From NCBI RefSeq assembly GCF_017654505.1, contig NC_054571.1:1341376-1405375 (forward strand): a DNA stretch of 64,000 bases, read 5' to 3'. The notes below the pieces were generated by a model. It did not search any database, had not been told where the DNA came from, and worked only from the letters and a program-made list of their open reading frames with translations. Below are positions 1 through 61,159 of the stretch, in pieces. The stretch is from Polyodon spathula (taxonomy: Eukaryota; Chordata; Actinopteri; Acipenseriformes; Polyodontidae). Positions within the stretch are counted from its first letter, which is position 1, and each line of letters opens with the position of its first letter. The position numbers and the translations under genes are program-made.

Positions 1-315
1 AATGCAACACAGTCACTGAATCAATGAGTGATACCATGGGAAGTGTAGCACCCTTGTGATTGGCTGTTATTCTAGCTCAGCGGATTCCGATTGGTTTGGT
101 GAAGTTGTGATTAAAGTGCCTATTGCATTGTGCTCTGCGGCAGTGTGACCTTGTGGTGATGAACACCCGCCACAGCAACCTCCTTCAGTGTGATAACCTG
201 TGCAGTTACACTGGGCAGCTTTAGTGTAATTAAAAGTGTGTTTTAATTGCAGTGTGTCGTGAAAGCAGTGAGATTCACACTAAAGCTTTGGTCTTCTGTG
301 GAGTTTAATAGGTTC

Positions 316-490
316 AGGCATGGAGACTGGACTGGTCACTCGCCCCCTAAGAGAATGGGTTCTCCCTCCAGTCCAGGGCAGGCCTGAGGCATAGAGACTG
401 GACTGCTCCCTCCCTCCCTCAATCTCTAAGAGAAAGGGAGGTCCCTCCAGTTCAGGGCAGGCTTGATGCATGGAGACTGGACCTCTGCAA
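316..490. repeat. Degenerate tandem repeat, unit about 70-77 bp
   Basis: The string GCATGGAGACTGGACT recurs at about 319, 389 (as GCATAGAGACTGGACT) and 467. CAGTCCAGGGCAGGC or CAGTTCAGGGCAGGC and a CTAAGAGAA block lie between them, giving two full units and a partial third. Confidence 0.6.
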
Positions 491-1229
491 AGAAAATGAT
501 TCAGTGTCAAGGGAAAGTGATTCCAGAATTGTGGAATCATCTGACAGAAGTGAACACCATTATCAAAAACAGGATATGGTAGCAGTGACAAACCTTATCT
601 TGTTCATAGGCAATGGAGTACATAAATACCAAAGATTACACATTAGATTAATGATTTAATAATACAAAACTATATTTTGAACTTACAGGGGTGGATGCAT
701 ATTGTTTTAACTTGTATGAACAGGAACAAGTGAATGCCCAAAGGATTTACTCAACGTGATAAGGCCTTACACTACCGCAAGAAGGCAGCTATCTCATGTA
801 CACTCAAACATAAACTGTAAACATGTATTATACTAAAGACTTTTGTGTAATATCATGAAAGAATCGATTTGCTTTCTGTATAAATATTTAATTTAAAAAT
901 GCTCTGCTCTCTACTTGGACAACTTGAAGTGAATGCAGCACACACAGCAGCCATCAGACCACCTATGTGAACTTTCGATCAACAGAAGATAGTCAGACAG
1001 ACAAACAGACAGACTGACTTTGTCCCTGTTACCCAGAAATAAAAAAGAGTATTCCATAAGGATTATTAGATTAGTGCACGTAATTACAGACTACTGCACC
1101 ATTCCAGATACTAGATACTATTGTGTGTTGACAACAGGTGTATAAGATCTGCCCCAGGCTGTGCAAATCCTGTGTAACTCAGCCTAGTGAGGAAAGAGCT
1201 GCTATACAGTGGCACTGGTTTGGCACTTG

Positions 1230-1271
1230 TATTTATTTATTTATTTATTTATTTATTTATTGGGGGGGGGG
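1230..1271. repeat. (ATTT)n microsatellite with G run
   Basis: About eight ATTT units followed directly by ten G residues. Confidence 0.9.
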
Positions 1272-2282
1272 GTATCTATAAACACCATAAAAAAACAACT
1301 ATAGCCCAGGGGGAAGAAAAAAAGACAATTAAAAAAGACGTGTACAATTCCACAAACAAGCTTGATTCACAGGACAGAGAAGAAGAGCAATAGAAAAGTA
1401 AACACTGGCCAGCTTTTAAATTCGTGTCTGCTTACAATTCCCCTAAATGAAAGCTTTTGAAAATGACGGCGACCCGGACGGGCCTTTTCTCATTCCCAAA
1501 CGTTTCTTTGTGTTTGTGCGGGTGTGTCGCACTAAAATGTATTCATAATCAGTGCCATAAGATTTCTGTTTAATTCTTAAATATTTTGTTTTACACAGTG
1601 AGATCAACGTCGTGTTTGTTTTTCTTCTATATACATTTGTTTTTCCATATTTCCAGTTATAGTTGTTTAAAATTATGTACCGTTGCTTTTAAACACTCAC
1701 ACACACACACACAGTGATAATAAAGAATTGTTTTTGTTTTTTGTTGTAAAACATTGCCGCTTGTTTTTTATTCTCTTAAACATCGTCTAAAATGAATTAA
1801 AGATACAATTGAGTCGTCCTCAGTGTGCGGCCATCCCAGTCTCTGCAAACAACAAACAAGTTATTAAATATAAGCATGCATAAGCTTGCACCGTTTTCTT
1901 TTCAAGGGTGAATTTCTTCACTTAAAAAGTCACCGTTTATAAAATGCTCTATCAACATTTCCCAGTAGACGCTCGCTGGATAATGAAGACCCTGCTGCGT
2001 CGCGCTGTGTATTTTGAAAACAAAAGTCACTTGATTGTATTACGCGTATGGCGACACCCCTGCCTTTGAAAGAAGAGGGGGAACCGCAGTTCTGCTAACC
2101 ACCTACTAAGACCGTCACCTCCCCACCCCCCGCCGGGAGACACAGCCTAAAACCGGGCTCTATTGTGATGCTGATCAGCCCCATTGTCACGGAAGGCAAA
2201 GACCTCTGTTTGGAATAATCATCGGCTACATTACTGCTGAACAGAGGGCGCATTGCAACGACAGCCTGCAACACTGTGTCAC

Positions 2283-2453
2283 TACAGCCATGGCCAAAGG
2301 TTTTGCATCACCCTATATAACTAACTAATGCTGCTTCATAAAGTCGAGCGAAACCGGTTGAATAATAATATTACGCTAACATACTGAATTGCACACAGCT
2401 TTTTGTAGCTTGTTTATTGAAAAACGTGACACTTCGAAATCTAACATGAAATA
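2283..2453 (-). mobile_element. Tc1-type MITE, reversed partial copy
   Basis: Begins TACAGCCATGGCCAAAGGTTTTG, a terminal inverted repeat of Tc1 type. It then matches the reverse complement of the 3' half of the MITE seen in full at 33475-33788 (CTTCATAAAGTCGAGCGAAACC, then a block related to TTACGTTAACATATTGAATTG). It ends inside the element. Confidence 0.65.
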
Positions 2454-3122
2454 CTTCTGTTTGCTTTGCTACGAAGCAGAAATCTAAGTGCAAAACTAAC
2501 TAGGCATCTTGTACAGGCAATATAGGCAGGGGTGTAGTGCCTGGGGGTCGCGGGGGAGCGCCGCTCCCCTACTTCTCTTGCGCAAAGAGAGCACCGCTTC
2601 TCTACTACACGTGGAGCATATTGAACTGTTTTTTCTCCTAATGTAAGGAGATATCCACGTGTATAACCCATATAAGCAAAGAATACAATCATCGTAAGAA
2701 ACCCTTGAGATAAACAATGACAAAAGTTGGAATATAGCATGGCTGGTCTGGAACAACAGGTGTGAATAACGCAGAGAGGCGATGGGAAGCTGTATCAACG
2801 CTGTGCTGAGGTGTAGTGAGACCCACATATAAGAAATAATGTAGATAACATAAAATAAACATTTATGTAAAAGATCAAACTCAATCGCAACAAGCAAATA
2901 ATGGGTACCTGTGGCCTTACGCATCTCTTTTTTATTTTTGCAAATGGATGCACTTCTGTTACAAAACCGCAGTCTCATTCGCTCTTCAGCGGCTGCAATA
3001 GGACAGTGAGACGATCTGATTCTGGATCAAACTATTCAATATACGAGAAGAGGGAGTGGGGGTGACCCCTGTGTTACCTTGCGTCCACACTGTCAATACC
3101 TTTTAGAATTTTGAATGCTTGA

Positions 3123-3127
<5 letters not shown>

Positions 3128-3165
<38 letters not shown>
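3128..3165. repeat. (ATA)n microsatellite
   Basis: Uninterrupted ATA/TAA trinucleotides. Confidence 0.9.
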
Positions 3166-3167
<2 letters not shown>

Positions 3168-3675
3168 CGGCATTTTAATAATGTGGGTATTAGTGTATGA
3201 AACTGGGTGTGATAATATGTTAAATATTTGTTTATTTATTTATCTGTAATATTATAAATAAAAATTAACAATAAAGTTGCTTTACAGTACAATTGTTAGC
3301 CCTTTCACATATCGTAACTACTAGTGATAAACTGCGGTTTTGTAGGCCCAGTGGCGCATAAAATCATGTGTATTCATCCCTAACAGAACATTGTCATAGA
3401 AACCGGATTTTGACCAGTTATATCTTTCAGCGTTATATATCATGCATTACACTGTATATGACCTGAGTGATTATACAAAGAGGCTCAGACAAAAACTCTT
3501 CAGCTGTGTAGAAAGACAAGTAAACACAGTGCAGCAAACCTGTTAATCTAGTAACCTCTATATATAGGTTTTGAGGATATGTTGGTGTGATGACGTTTAA
3601 GGCTAATTTGTACTTGTTCAATTTATTTACAGGTTCAAATCACCCTAAGCTTAAAAAAACACACTTGTTGAAATG

Positions 3676-3677
<2 letters not shown>

Positions 3678-3768
<91 letters not shown>
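3678..3768. repeat. (ATT)n(AAT)n palindromic microsatellite
   Basis: About eleven ATT units run directly into about nineteen AAT units, so the two arms are reverse complements and can fold into a hairpin or cruciform. Confidence 0.85.
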
Positions 3769-3769
<1 letters not shown>

Positions 3770-3889
3770 ACATTCCTTAAAAATGCCAATAATAATCAAA
3801 TACAAAGCGTCCTTGTGTAACTGTCATTAATATCATTGCGATTATAGTTGAGTGCAAAGCTATAACGCCCAGGCAATAAATGAGAGCGC

Positions 3890-4562
3890 TGTAAAACAAC
3901 CAGCTTCCCAGAGTCCTCTGTATTTATCTCACTGATTTGGGTTTTGAAATTCCTCTCTGGTCTCCGGGGGCCAGATTATTGTTCTTTTGGTTTTGGGCTC
4001 TCCAGGAAATAGCTGCCAAGGAACAAAGACCCGGCTTTTAAAACATAAAGTAGTCCCACCTCTTTTTTACTTCTTTTGTACTAAATTCACAAACAATCAA
4101 ATTCACGACCAAGTTGTTACACTAACATAACTCACAAAGTCACCCGTAGTTAAAAATATATGTATGTAAAATGTGTACTTACGTCTTATATCTAACTCAT
4201 CGATTTAAACTCAAAACTCCCTGACTTGTCTTGGGCGGAAGGATCCCATTGTGCCAGGCAAGGAGGCGGAGTGATATCCCACTTGCGCCTGATCCAGAGT
4301 AAAGGAAAGAAAAAAAGTTTTCAAAGTTCCAGCAGAAGTTTTAAGAAGCGCTGGGTTACAGAGTCCGCTTGGAGGAGTAACAGGGGACGAACGGATCGTT
4401 TTTGCTTTTGTACAACTTACAAAAAGAAGAGAAAAAAGAAGAAGATTTGTGCTTTATGTCTCTGTTAGCCGCAACGTGATTTTCTGGGAATTTTTATTCT
4501 GCATGCATGTTTTTAATGGATGTATTGTAACATTGTGAAGCGAAGAATCAGTTGTTAGCGCA
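3890..4562 (+). promoter_or_regulatory. Presumed notch3 promoter-proximal region and 5' leader
   Basis: Region immediately before the notch3 ATG. It is less repetitive than its surroundings, and the last 330 nt are purine-rich, as in a 5' leader. No clear TATA box, initiator or canonical RBPJ site (GTGGGAA) was found, so the transcription start is not fixed. Short upstream ATGs occur at 4457, 4503, 4507 and 4516, each closed by a stop before 4563. Confidence 0.3.
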
Positions 4563-53851
<49,289 letters not shown>

Positions 53852-54573
53852 AGAAAACCTACAGCAACAAATAGGGAGGGATCTGTCTCTCTATCGTACA
53901 GTACAGTAAAACCTGGCTTTTTTTTCTCAGGTTTTACTGTTATTTTTGTGTCCTTCTCTTTTTTTTTTTTTTGCATTCTTTTGCAAGCAAAAAAAAGGTG
54001 GGGAACGTTGTTGTCTTAAGGAAAAGACGTTTTTTTTTTTTTTTTTTTTTAATTGTATGAAGTAAGACTTTTTTGTACAGAGCACGCTCTGGAACTTGAA
54101 AAAGAGAAATGAACACGAAATATGAAGAAGTCTTTAATTTCAAAGACGAAGTTTTAAAAAAAAAAAAAAAAGTTCTCCTGTAAAGAAGAAATGTGTTTTT
54201 GTTTTCTTGTTTTGTTTTTTTTTCTAAAAGAAGTTTTGAAGGAAATTTCTTGACGTTGTTCGTTTTTATTTATTGCTTTTTTCTTCCTCATGATTATATA
54301 TATAATATCACTGCCTGCCTTTCTCTCGTGCCTGTGTAAATATAAGATGTAATGTTTTCTGCGTCTCTCTGAAGGGTGGTGAAAGTGGGTTTAGTATCTT
54401 TCCAGTGGGACAATTGCCAATGTCTTGTTTTGTGCAAAACTTAGGTCACACTACACACACGCTGGGCAGCGGTAGTTAAGGAAGCCTTATGCTAGATATT
54501 GTATCTGCTTTATTCTCCCTATGGATCTTTGTTTTGTTCGTCCAACTTTTAAAAAAAAACTCCAGCATAAAGA

Positions 54574-54579
54574 AATAAA
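54574..54579 (+). other. Candidate proximal poly(A) signal AATAAA
   Basis: Canonical hexamer 723 nt after the stop codon, within GAAATAAAGTTG. Confidence 0.5.
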
Positions 54580-55420
54580 GTTGAATAGAGAGAGAATAAG
54601 GCATTGACAAAGGGTTTAATTTAGTCAGCCCTTTCCCGTCAAGCTTAGACATTTTTTAGAGCATTTTACAGTGCTAGACAACACTGAGAACTGCCTTACC
54701 CATCTATCCATGGTCACCCCAGGGTGCATAGTGGGTGCAATACTAATGGATGTAAAATGCTTTACAATGCCCAGCTGTGGCTTACTCTGGCTAGGGTGTG
54801 GGCAGACCAAATCTACCCTTTAGATTCAGAAAATTACTTCTTTTTGCAGTTATGGGCGAACTAGAAGAAACAGATACTTTAAATCTCACCCACACTCCTG
54901 ATCAAATAATGCTTTGCCGATTGTACGTACAAGAGCAGCCAAAGTAATGTTGTGATATATATATATTTATATATATTCGTTTTTTTTAACTGCCCTGACT
55001 ATTGTTAAGACAGTATAAAATACTCATTGGTTGTGGGGTTAATTACTGCTAGTTACTGTTCATTCTGGCTTGACGAACTGAAGGCAAAGTCAAAATCCAC
55101 GAGGAGGCTAGGAGGTGCAGTTTAATGTTGAGGGATTACAATTAAAAAACGCAAGTTATTTTCTCCCCCTGCTCCCCCTGCCAAAATTGTGTGACAAAGG
55201 TGTTTTTAATCAAGGACCGACAGAATGTTATCGTTTTGGACACTACTGCCAGTTTTGCGCCCCCTTGTGTCTGGAGGTTGAACAGCGTGATAAAGCAGGG
55301 ATGTGACACGCCTCGCCCTCTTTCCTGCCGTCGCGCGGTTTAGAGTTTGTTTTACCACAGCAGAAGCAGGGGTGCAAATCTTCATGACCTCCCTAGCCCC
55401 AAAAAAAAAAAATCTAATCA

Positions 55421-55426
55421 AATAAA
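55421..55426 (+). other. Candidate poly(A) signal AATAAA
   Basis: Canonical hexamer in an A-rich context. Weak support. Confidence 0.25.
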
Positions 55427-55848
55427 GAAAGCATTCGCGTGAGAAGGCATAGCCCTAGAAGTAGGTCTAACGGTAAATAGTTTGAATCCATATTGGAATT
55501 TCTTAAATAGGGATTCCCTCTTCAGTTAAAGAAAGGGTTTCAGCTAAAAGGGAATAATGTTTTGCAGCCACTGTTTTTTGTTTGTTTGTTTCGCGGGAGA
55601 ACTGTGCTTAACTAAGCTTATAAAGTGGCTGTAATGTTCAATGTTTCTCACCAATTTGTAAGTGTAAAAGACTAAAGCATTGCCGTAATCAGTAATCAGT
55701 ATTGTAGTGTAGATTTCAGTGTGTTGGCCCTGACTGTCTTCTTGCCATTGTCTCCAGTTTTATTCAGTGTGGGAGCCCATGCGAAAAGCGAAAAGGCGTC
55801 TCGCGAATGTTTACAAGGGAACTGGCTTAAATAGTTGCTGCTATGCAG

Positions 55849-55985
55849 CCCCGCCCCTCTTAAAACATTATTAATGAGCCGCTTTTTCAATTGGCCAATC
55901 CCAAAGCACCAGTGGGAGGAGTAAGCACAGTGCCACGCCCACAAACTCGCAAACTATAAAACAGGTGTTTGTTTTCGGTCTGTCC
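55849..55985 (+). promoter_or_regulatory. Promoter-like cluster (GC box, CCAAT, TATA)
   Basis: CCCCGCCCCTC at 55849-55859, GGCCAATC with CCAAT at 55895-55899, CACGCCCAC at 55934-55942 and TATAAAA at 55955-55961, in the usual order and spacing on the + strand. No downstream coding ORF was found. Chance or mobile-element origin is possible. Confidence 0.3.
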
Positions 55986-57003
55986 AAGCAACGGCATCGC
56001 AAAAAGGGCAACGCATTGATTTCTAGTTCTGACATGCCTGTTTTTTTTTTTTTTTTTTTTTTTTTTAGGTATTATCGTTTGTATTAAATCTGTTTTTAAA
56101 AATGGTGATAGGAAGATCACGGTTGTCTTGCCCTGGGTCTACTAACTTGGACTATGTTTAGGTAAAAAGGAAACAAAAAGCTTGGATTCAGCATTGAAAA
56201 TGGAAAAAAAGAAAACACACACACATTCCTAACTGTTTTCCTGTCCGCTTACTTGTAAGCAAGCTGGTCTGTCTGCATTTACTTCTGAATCATTAAAGCC
56301 TGGGTGCATTGCCAAGGGAGCTGTCCTGCGTCCAGATTTGAACACACAGAGTTTGGGGGGCCACCCCATTACTGAACAATCATTCCTTGCTGCTAATTTT
56401 GTATTTCCAGAAGCATTGTTTTATCCTGCGTAATGAACCGTGCCTGTATTGTAATGAAAAAGCACTCTGGGTTCAATCTCAGTAATAGCACAGCTGCTAT
56501 AGGCTTTCTGTCAAGTTGCATACTGGTGCTTTAGCAGCACAATTCTGATTTCATTCAGGTTTCAATGTCCCCTTCAGTCACTGTGTGCATAATGAAACCA
56601 CGTTAACTGCCCTGTCTATCTGTCTATTTTATAATGCATATATGTTTGCTTTTTTTTCAAAGTTTTGGCTGGGCAACTTCTCGAACTCCGTAGAGTTCAC
56701 ACAAACTTTTAAACTTTCTAAAAAAAAAAAAAAAAAAAAAAAATTGTAAATAAAAAAACAAAACAAAACGGTGACCGAAGAGGATATAAAGCTGAGGGGA
56801 TGGAAATTGGTCTCTGATTGTAAAGAGGTTCGACCCGCTGCAGATTTTACTTTGAGTTTTGATCATTAGAGCCCAATTGGCTGATCGCACAGTATAGCCC
56901 ACATGTATATTTGTGTTTAGGACTGTAAACATAACTTCAGGTTTATTAATGATAAATCAGAATGCAGCCAAAATAAAAAAAGATTTAATCACCTCATTGT
57001 GTT

Positions 57004-57010
<7 letters not shown>

Positions 57011-57094
<84 letters not shown>
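57011..57094. repeat. (TA)n microsatellite
   Basis: About 41 uninterrupted TA units. Confidence 0.95.
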
Positions 57095-57095
<1 letters not shown>

Positions 57096-57562
57096 TGTTA
57101 TCTCGGTTACATTGACAAAGCCACACACGTGCAAAAAAAATCTCCATATAGACATGCCTCTGCTCCTGTGAATTATTTTCACATTAGTGTCAACTACCTT
57201 TTCAACGCAACTCCACAGAAAACAGAATGATCCGTGTACATTTCAGAATTGATGATCTTAGTTGTAAATACACCAATTTGAAGTAGTTTATTTACTGTAG
57301 GAGTTTATTTGTGTTTTAAAAAAAAAAAAAAATTGTATGTACTTTTAAAAAAAAAAAAAAAAAATTCTATTAGCAATATTGTGAAACTGAAGATGTGACC
57401 AATATTTTCTTGGTCTTTGTATTATTAGGACATTTATAGATTATTATTTTGTATTAATTCCAATACTTTTTAAAATGTAGTTTAAAAAAAAAAAAACTTG
57501 TACAGAAACCCCTTTTCACAATGTTTGTAAGCAGCTTACAAGTTGTAAAGTCAGTTACTGCT

Positions 57563-57568
57563 AATAAA
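57563..57568 (+). other. Candidate distal poly(A) signal AATAAA
   Basis: GCTAATAAAGTTGTAGG, followed within 30 nt by a T/G-rich stretch (CTTTCTGTGGC), which is the usual arrangement of a functional 3' end. Confidence 0.4.
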
Positions 57569-57654
57569 GTTGTAGGTAACTACAAAACTTCCTTTCTGTG
57601 GCTTCATTCTTGGTTTCCTATTTGCTATAGAAAATGTATAGTGACCATTTTTGG

Positions 57655-58060
57655 TTAGTCTCAGATGTGCAGTTTTGAAAGAAACACATACCATAGCACA
57701 CATGTATTTAAATTTTAAAGCTGGTATCTGGTGCTAGTTTAGGTTCAAAGAAGTTCAGTTTCTTTGCCTTATTCTTTGGTTATCTGTTTGCACTTCACTC
57801 CTTGGGTCAGTTCACCTCCGCAGTGACTTCTGGGTCAAAGCATGCTACTGGCTGAAAACATGTCCGTCAATAGTGGAGGCAGCTGATTGGTTGACAGTGA
57901 AGGGGTGGGGACAATTTCACTCTCCAGGTGACCCAGGGAGTACAAGGCAGTCTAAAAGCACGGCTTCCTAACAGATTTCTTCAGCCTAGTGTAGCAGCAG
58001 ATATCATGCTGAAATGTGTGAATGTGTGTTTCTTTCAAAACTGCACATTTGAGACCTGTC
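57655..58060. repeat. Inverted repeat, arms about 50 bp
   Basis: GTGCAGTTTTGAAAGAAACA at about 57666 is the exact reverse complement of TGTTTCTTTCAAAACTGCAC at about 58027, and weaker matching extends on both sides. The arms are about 300 bp apart. Confidence 0.75.
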
Positions 58061-58599
58061 AACAGATGGGTATGGCAGAGGCATTTTCTGGAACTATTCT
58101 GTTAACTACAATTCATTTAACAAGGTTGCTATATCTGATGAGCCTGTAGTGAAGATACAGCACCAGCTCTGTAGGCGTCTTCCATGTGCATTTACTGTAG
58201 TGTTTAATTTAACTAGTCATGTGTATACTTCTTGGAAGACAGCCATAGCATGCCATGCAAGTTACCGACTAGCACACTCACACACACACACTGAATACAA
58301 TATCATTACATGAGTAACAATTACAAAGCAAGTGTGAATTAACACGTTTACAACCTACATCTGATTTCTGCACGTTTTATCACATAATAATGAAAATTAC
58401 ATTTTGAAAAGAAAAAAGGTGCTTAAGCCCCTATTATCTGCAGCTAACGCGCATATACTTGTATTCGTGATCGATGTTCATTCTAAACTTTGCACAGCAG
58501 GCTGAACACCTCTGCTCTGAAGTCGACCCTCCCTTTTTCAAATGCTTCAAATGCAATAGGAAGCCAGCGCCGAATTATATATTGCATTACCTCATCGTT

Positions 58600-58828
58600 C
58601 CACTAGGGGTCTCCAATATTCCACGACTCAGCTTGGTCTGTTTCAACGGCAATTGATATAGTGTTATCAATTCCTCATCTCACCCCGGTTAGTTGCACAT
58701 GATCTTTTTGTCATACACCAGCTGCAAACAAGTGAACGGTACCTGTGGAAACTGAGCAACGCAGATTATAATATGGGTCTAAAACAGTACATGCAGCTCG
58801 TAGTAGGACAGATTTAATTGTGCTGCAG

Positions 58829-58890
<62 letters not shown>

Positions 58891-59990
58891 CCCTTCACTG
58901 CCTTCCGCCGCCTCCTCACGACCCCGTTTAGACTGCACTTGTCTCCCTCAGTGCTGTACCTGTACTGAAGTAGGCACCATGTCACTGGATCCTCAGCTGA
59001 TGCACTATCCTTGCACTACCGTACTGGACTGCTCTGTTTCATTGCAGATCTGCACTGTTGTAATCCTTCATGCGGCATTCTTATTTCATACTGCACTTTG
59101 GTAGTATAATTGCACTTACTGTAAACTATACTGTATTTAAATATCGACCTTGCATTGTAACTCTGCACTGCGCTGTAAAAGTTCTGGTGATATACCTAGT
59201 CACACACACACACACACACACATATATCATATATATCATCTATATGATATACTGTAATTGTGTGACATTTGTGGAAAGACTTGGGCTTTGACATAATTAT
59301 TAACACATGGCAGTCTCGTTGTAAGTGCTTAAAAACTCAAATAAAAGTTATGTTTTCATTACGCAAGATGAGAGCGGTGGCCTCGCCAGAGACACACGGG
59401 GTCGATTGTACCAAAGTTAGTCCACTTGCATAGAGGTAAGTTAGTATACTTGTTAACGCCGATTGCAGCGTGCCAGAAGATAATCACCACCGTTTTAACA
59501 CGAATTTAAATGTGTTTAATTTATCATAAAAATGTCTGTAGAGGCTACCATTATATTATGAACAAAGGTGTTATTGTGCTTAAATGTGTTTGCCCGAATC
59601 ACGCGCAATGTAATAAAAACGCGTTTACCATTTTATCATTAATATATTAATTATCTGCTTTCTTTCAGACCTTTGCATATTTCTGATTTTTATTTATTTA
59701 TTGCCTGTTAGGAATCATAAATGTGTTGGGGGGGGGGTTGTTTTTTTTTAAAATAAAATGCTAAATTGTGGGTTTCCACCCGCATTTGTAATGGATTATT
59801 ATGGGTTAGTCCTCATTATTGGTCTAACTTGTTCAGGTCAGCTAAACCAATGTCCAGGACTAGCTGTTTTGGTACGCTGCAATCGTGCCTAATTTAGTAC
59901 AGAGATCCAGATCTCAGACCGCATTTCACGCCACTTCATGCAATCACTGGCACACTGCAATCGACCCACGCTTTTCAACAAACACACTCA
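58600..59990. other. Gene-free interval with simple repeats
   Basis: Contains an (AAT)n run at 58830-58889. It is followed by T/C-rich sequence dense in TGCACT words (58930-59170) that recalls a LINE 3' tail but cannot be assigned, and a (CA)n/(TA)n patch at about 59200-59250. No gene recognised. Confidence 0.5.
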
Positions 59991-59997
59991 TTGTGTA

Positions 59998-60410
59998 TCA
60001 TCACATTTCAATTGTGCATCATCACATTTCAATTTGTGCATCATCACATTTCAATAGTGCATCATCGCATTTCAATTGTACATCATCACATTTCAATTGT
60101 GTACCATCACATTTCAATAGTGCATTATCACATTTCAATAGTGCATCATCACATTTCAATTGTGCATCATCACATTTCGATTGTGGATAATCACATTTCA
60201 ATTGTGTATCATCACATTTCAATAGTGCATCATCACATTTCAATTGTGCATCATCACATTTCAATAGTGCATCATCACATTTCAATTGTGCATCATCACA
60301 TTTCAATAGTGCATCATCACATTTCAATTGTGCATCATCACATTTCAATTGTGTACCATCTCATTTTAATTATGCACCATCGCATTTCAATTACGCATCA
60401 TCGCATTTCA
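59998..60410. repeat. 21-bp minisatellite (ATTGTGCATCATCACATTTCA)-type, about 20 copies
   Basis: Tandem array alternating CAATTGTG and CAATAGTG variants of one unit. Because 21 is a multiple of three, it stays open on both strands (HHISIV-type and KCDDA-type repeats). These ORFs are not supported as genes. Confidence 0.9.
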
Positions 60411-60604
60411 ATTGGCCGGCCCTGCTGTCAGTTTGTCCGGGAGGCGGGGCTCTGGTCTGTGCGTGTTGCCGTGGTGACGTGTAACTGCGGAGCAGGAAGC
60501 AGTTGGGAACAGAGAAAGCAAGCGACGAGAAATTAAAAAAGAAACCAGCAGCAATCCAGCTGAATAATCAGCGTCGGGGCGGGGGGGCGATCATGGCTAG
60601 GGTC

Positions 60605-61104
60605 NNNNNNNNNNNNNNNNNNNNNNNNNNNNNNNNNNNNNNNNNNNNNNNNNNNNNNNNNNNNNNNNNNNNNNNNNNNNNNNNNNNNNNNNNNNNNNNN
60701 NNNNNNNNNNNNNNNNNNNNNNNNNNNNNNNNNNNNNNNNNNNNNNNNNNNNNNNNNNNNNNNNNNNNNNNNNNNNNNNNNNNNNNNNNNNNNNNNNNNN
60801 NNNNNNNNNNNNNNNNNNNNNNNNNNNNNNNNNNNNNNNNNNNNNNNNNNNNNNNNNNNNNNNNNNNNNNNNNNNNNNNNNNNNNNNNNNNNNNNNNNNN
60901 NNNNNNNNNNNNNNNNNNNNNNNNNNNNNNNNNNNNNNNNNNNNNNNNNNNNNNNNNNNNNNNNNNNNNNNNNNNNNNNNNNNNNNNNNNNNNNNNNNNN
61001 NNNNNNNNNNNNNNNNNNNNNNNNNNNNNNNNNNNNNNNNNNNNNNNNNNNNNNNNNNNNNNNNNNNNNNNNNNNNNNNNNNNNNNNNNNNNNNNNNNNN
61101 NNNN
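60605..61104. other. Assembly gap (500 N)
   Basis: Exactly 500 N, a conventional placeholder length. It removes the upstream part of the retroelement that follows. Confidence 0.99.
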
Positions 61105-61159
61105 CAGCCGTCAGAATGACTGCTATGGGGGCTTCTAGGTGTGAGTATATCTCCGGTCC

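Larger units (their letters stand above)
1..3890. other. Upstream intergenic sequence, no gene recognised
   Basis: AT-rich DNA with only short ORFs lacking recognisable domains. It holds a degenerate tandem duplication near 316-490, an (ATTT)n/G-run, (ATA)n runs and one reversed MITE fragment, each listed separately. Nothing else was recognised. Confidence 0.6.
53852..57590 (+). other. Presumed notch3 3' UTR
   Basis: AT-rich, with many A and T homopolymers and no coding ORF after the TAA at 53849-53851. Candidate poly(A) signals lie at 54574, 55421 and 57563. Human NOTCH3 has a 3' UTR of about 1 kb, so the first signal may be the main end. The extent to 57590 is inference. Confidence 0.4.

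Noticed and set aside
4470..4500. CTGGGAA near the start as an RBPJ auto-regulatory site
   Set aside because: It lacks the GTGGGAA core, and a seven-base match is expected by chance.
59991..60536. 181-aa His/Ile/Ser repeat ORF as a possible metal-binding protein
   Set aside because: Explained fully by a 21-bp tandem repeat. The opposite strand is open as well, and no promoter or conserved start was seen.
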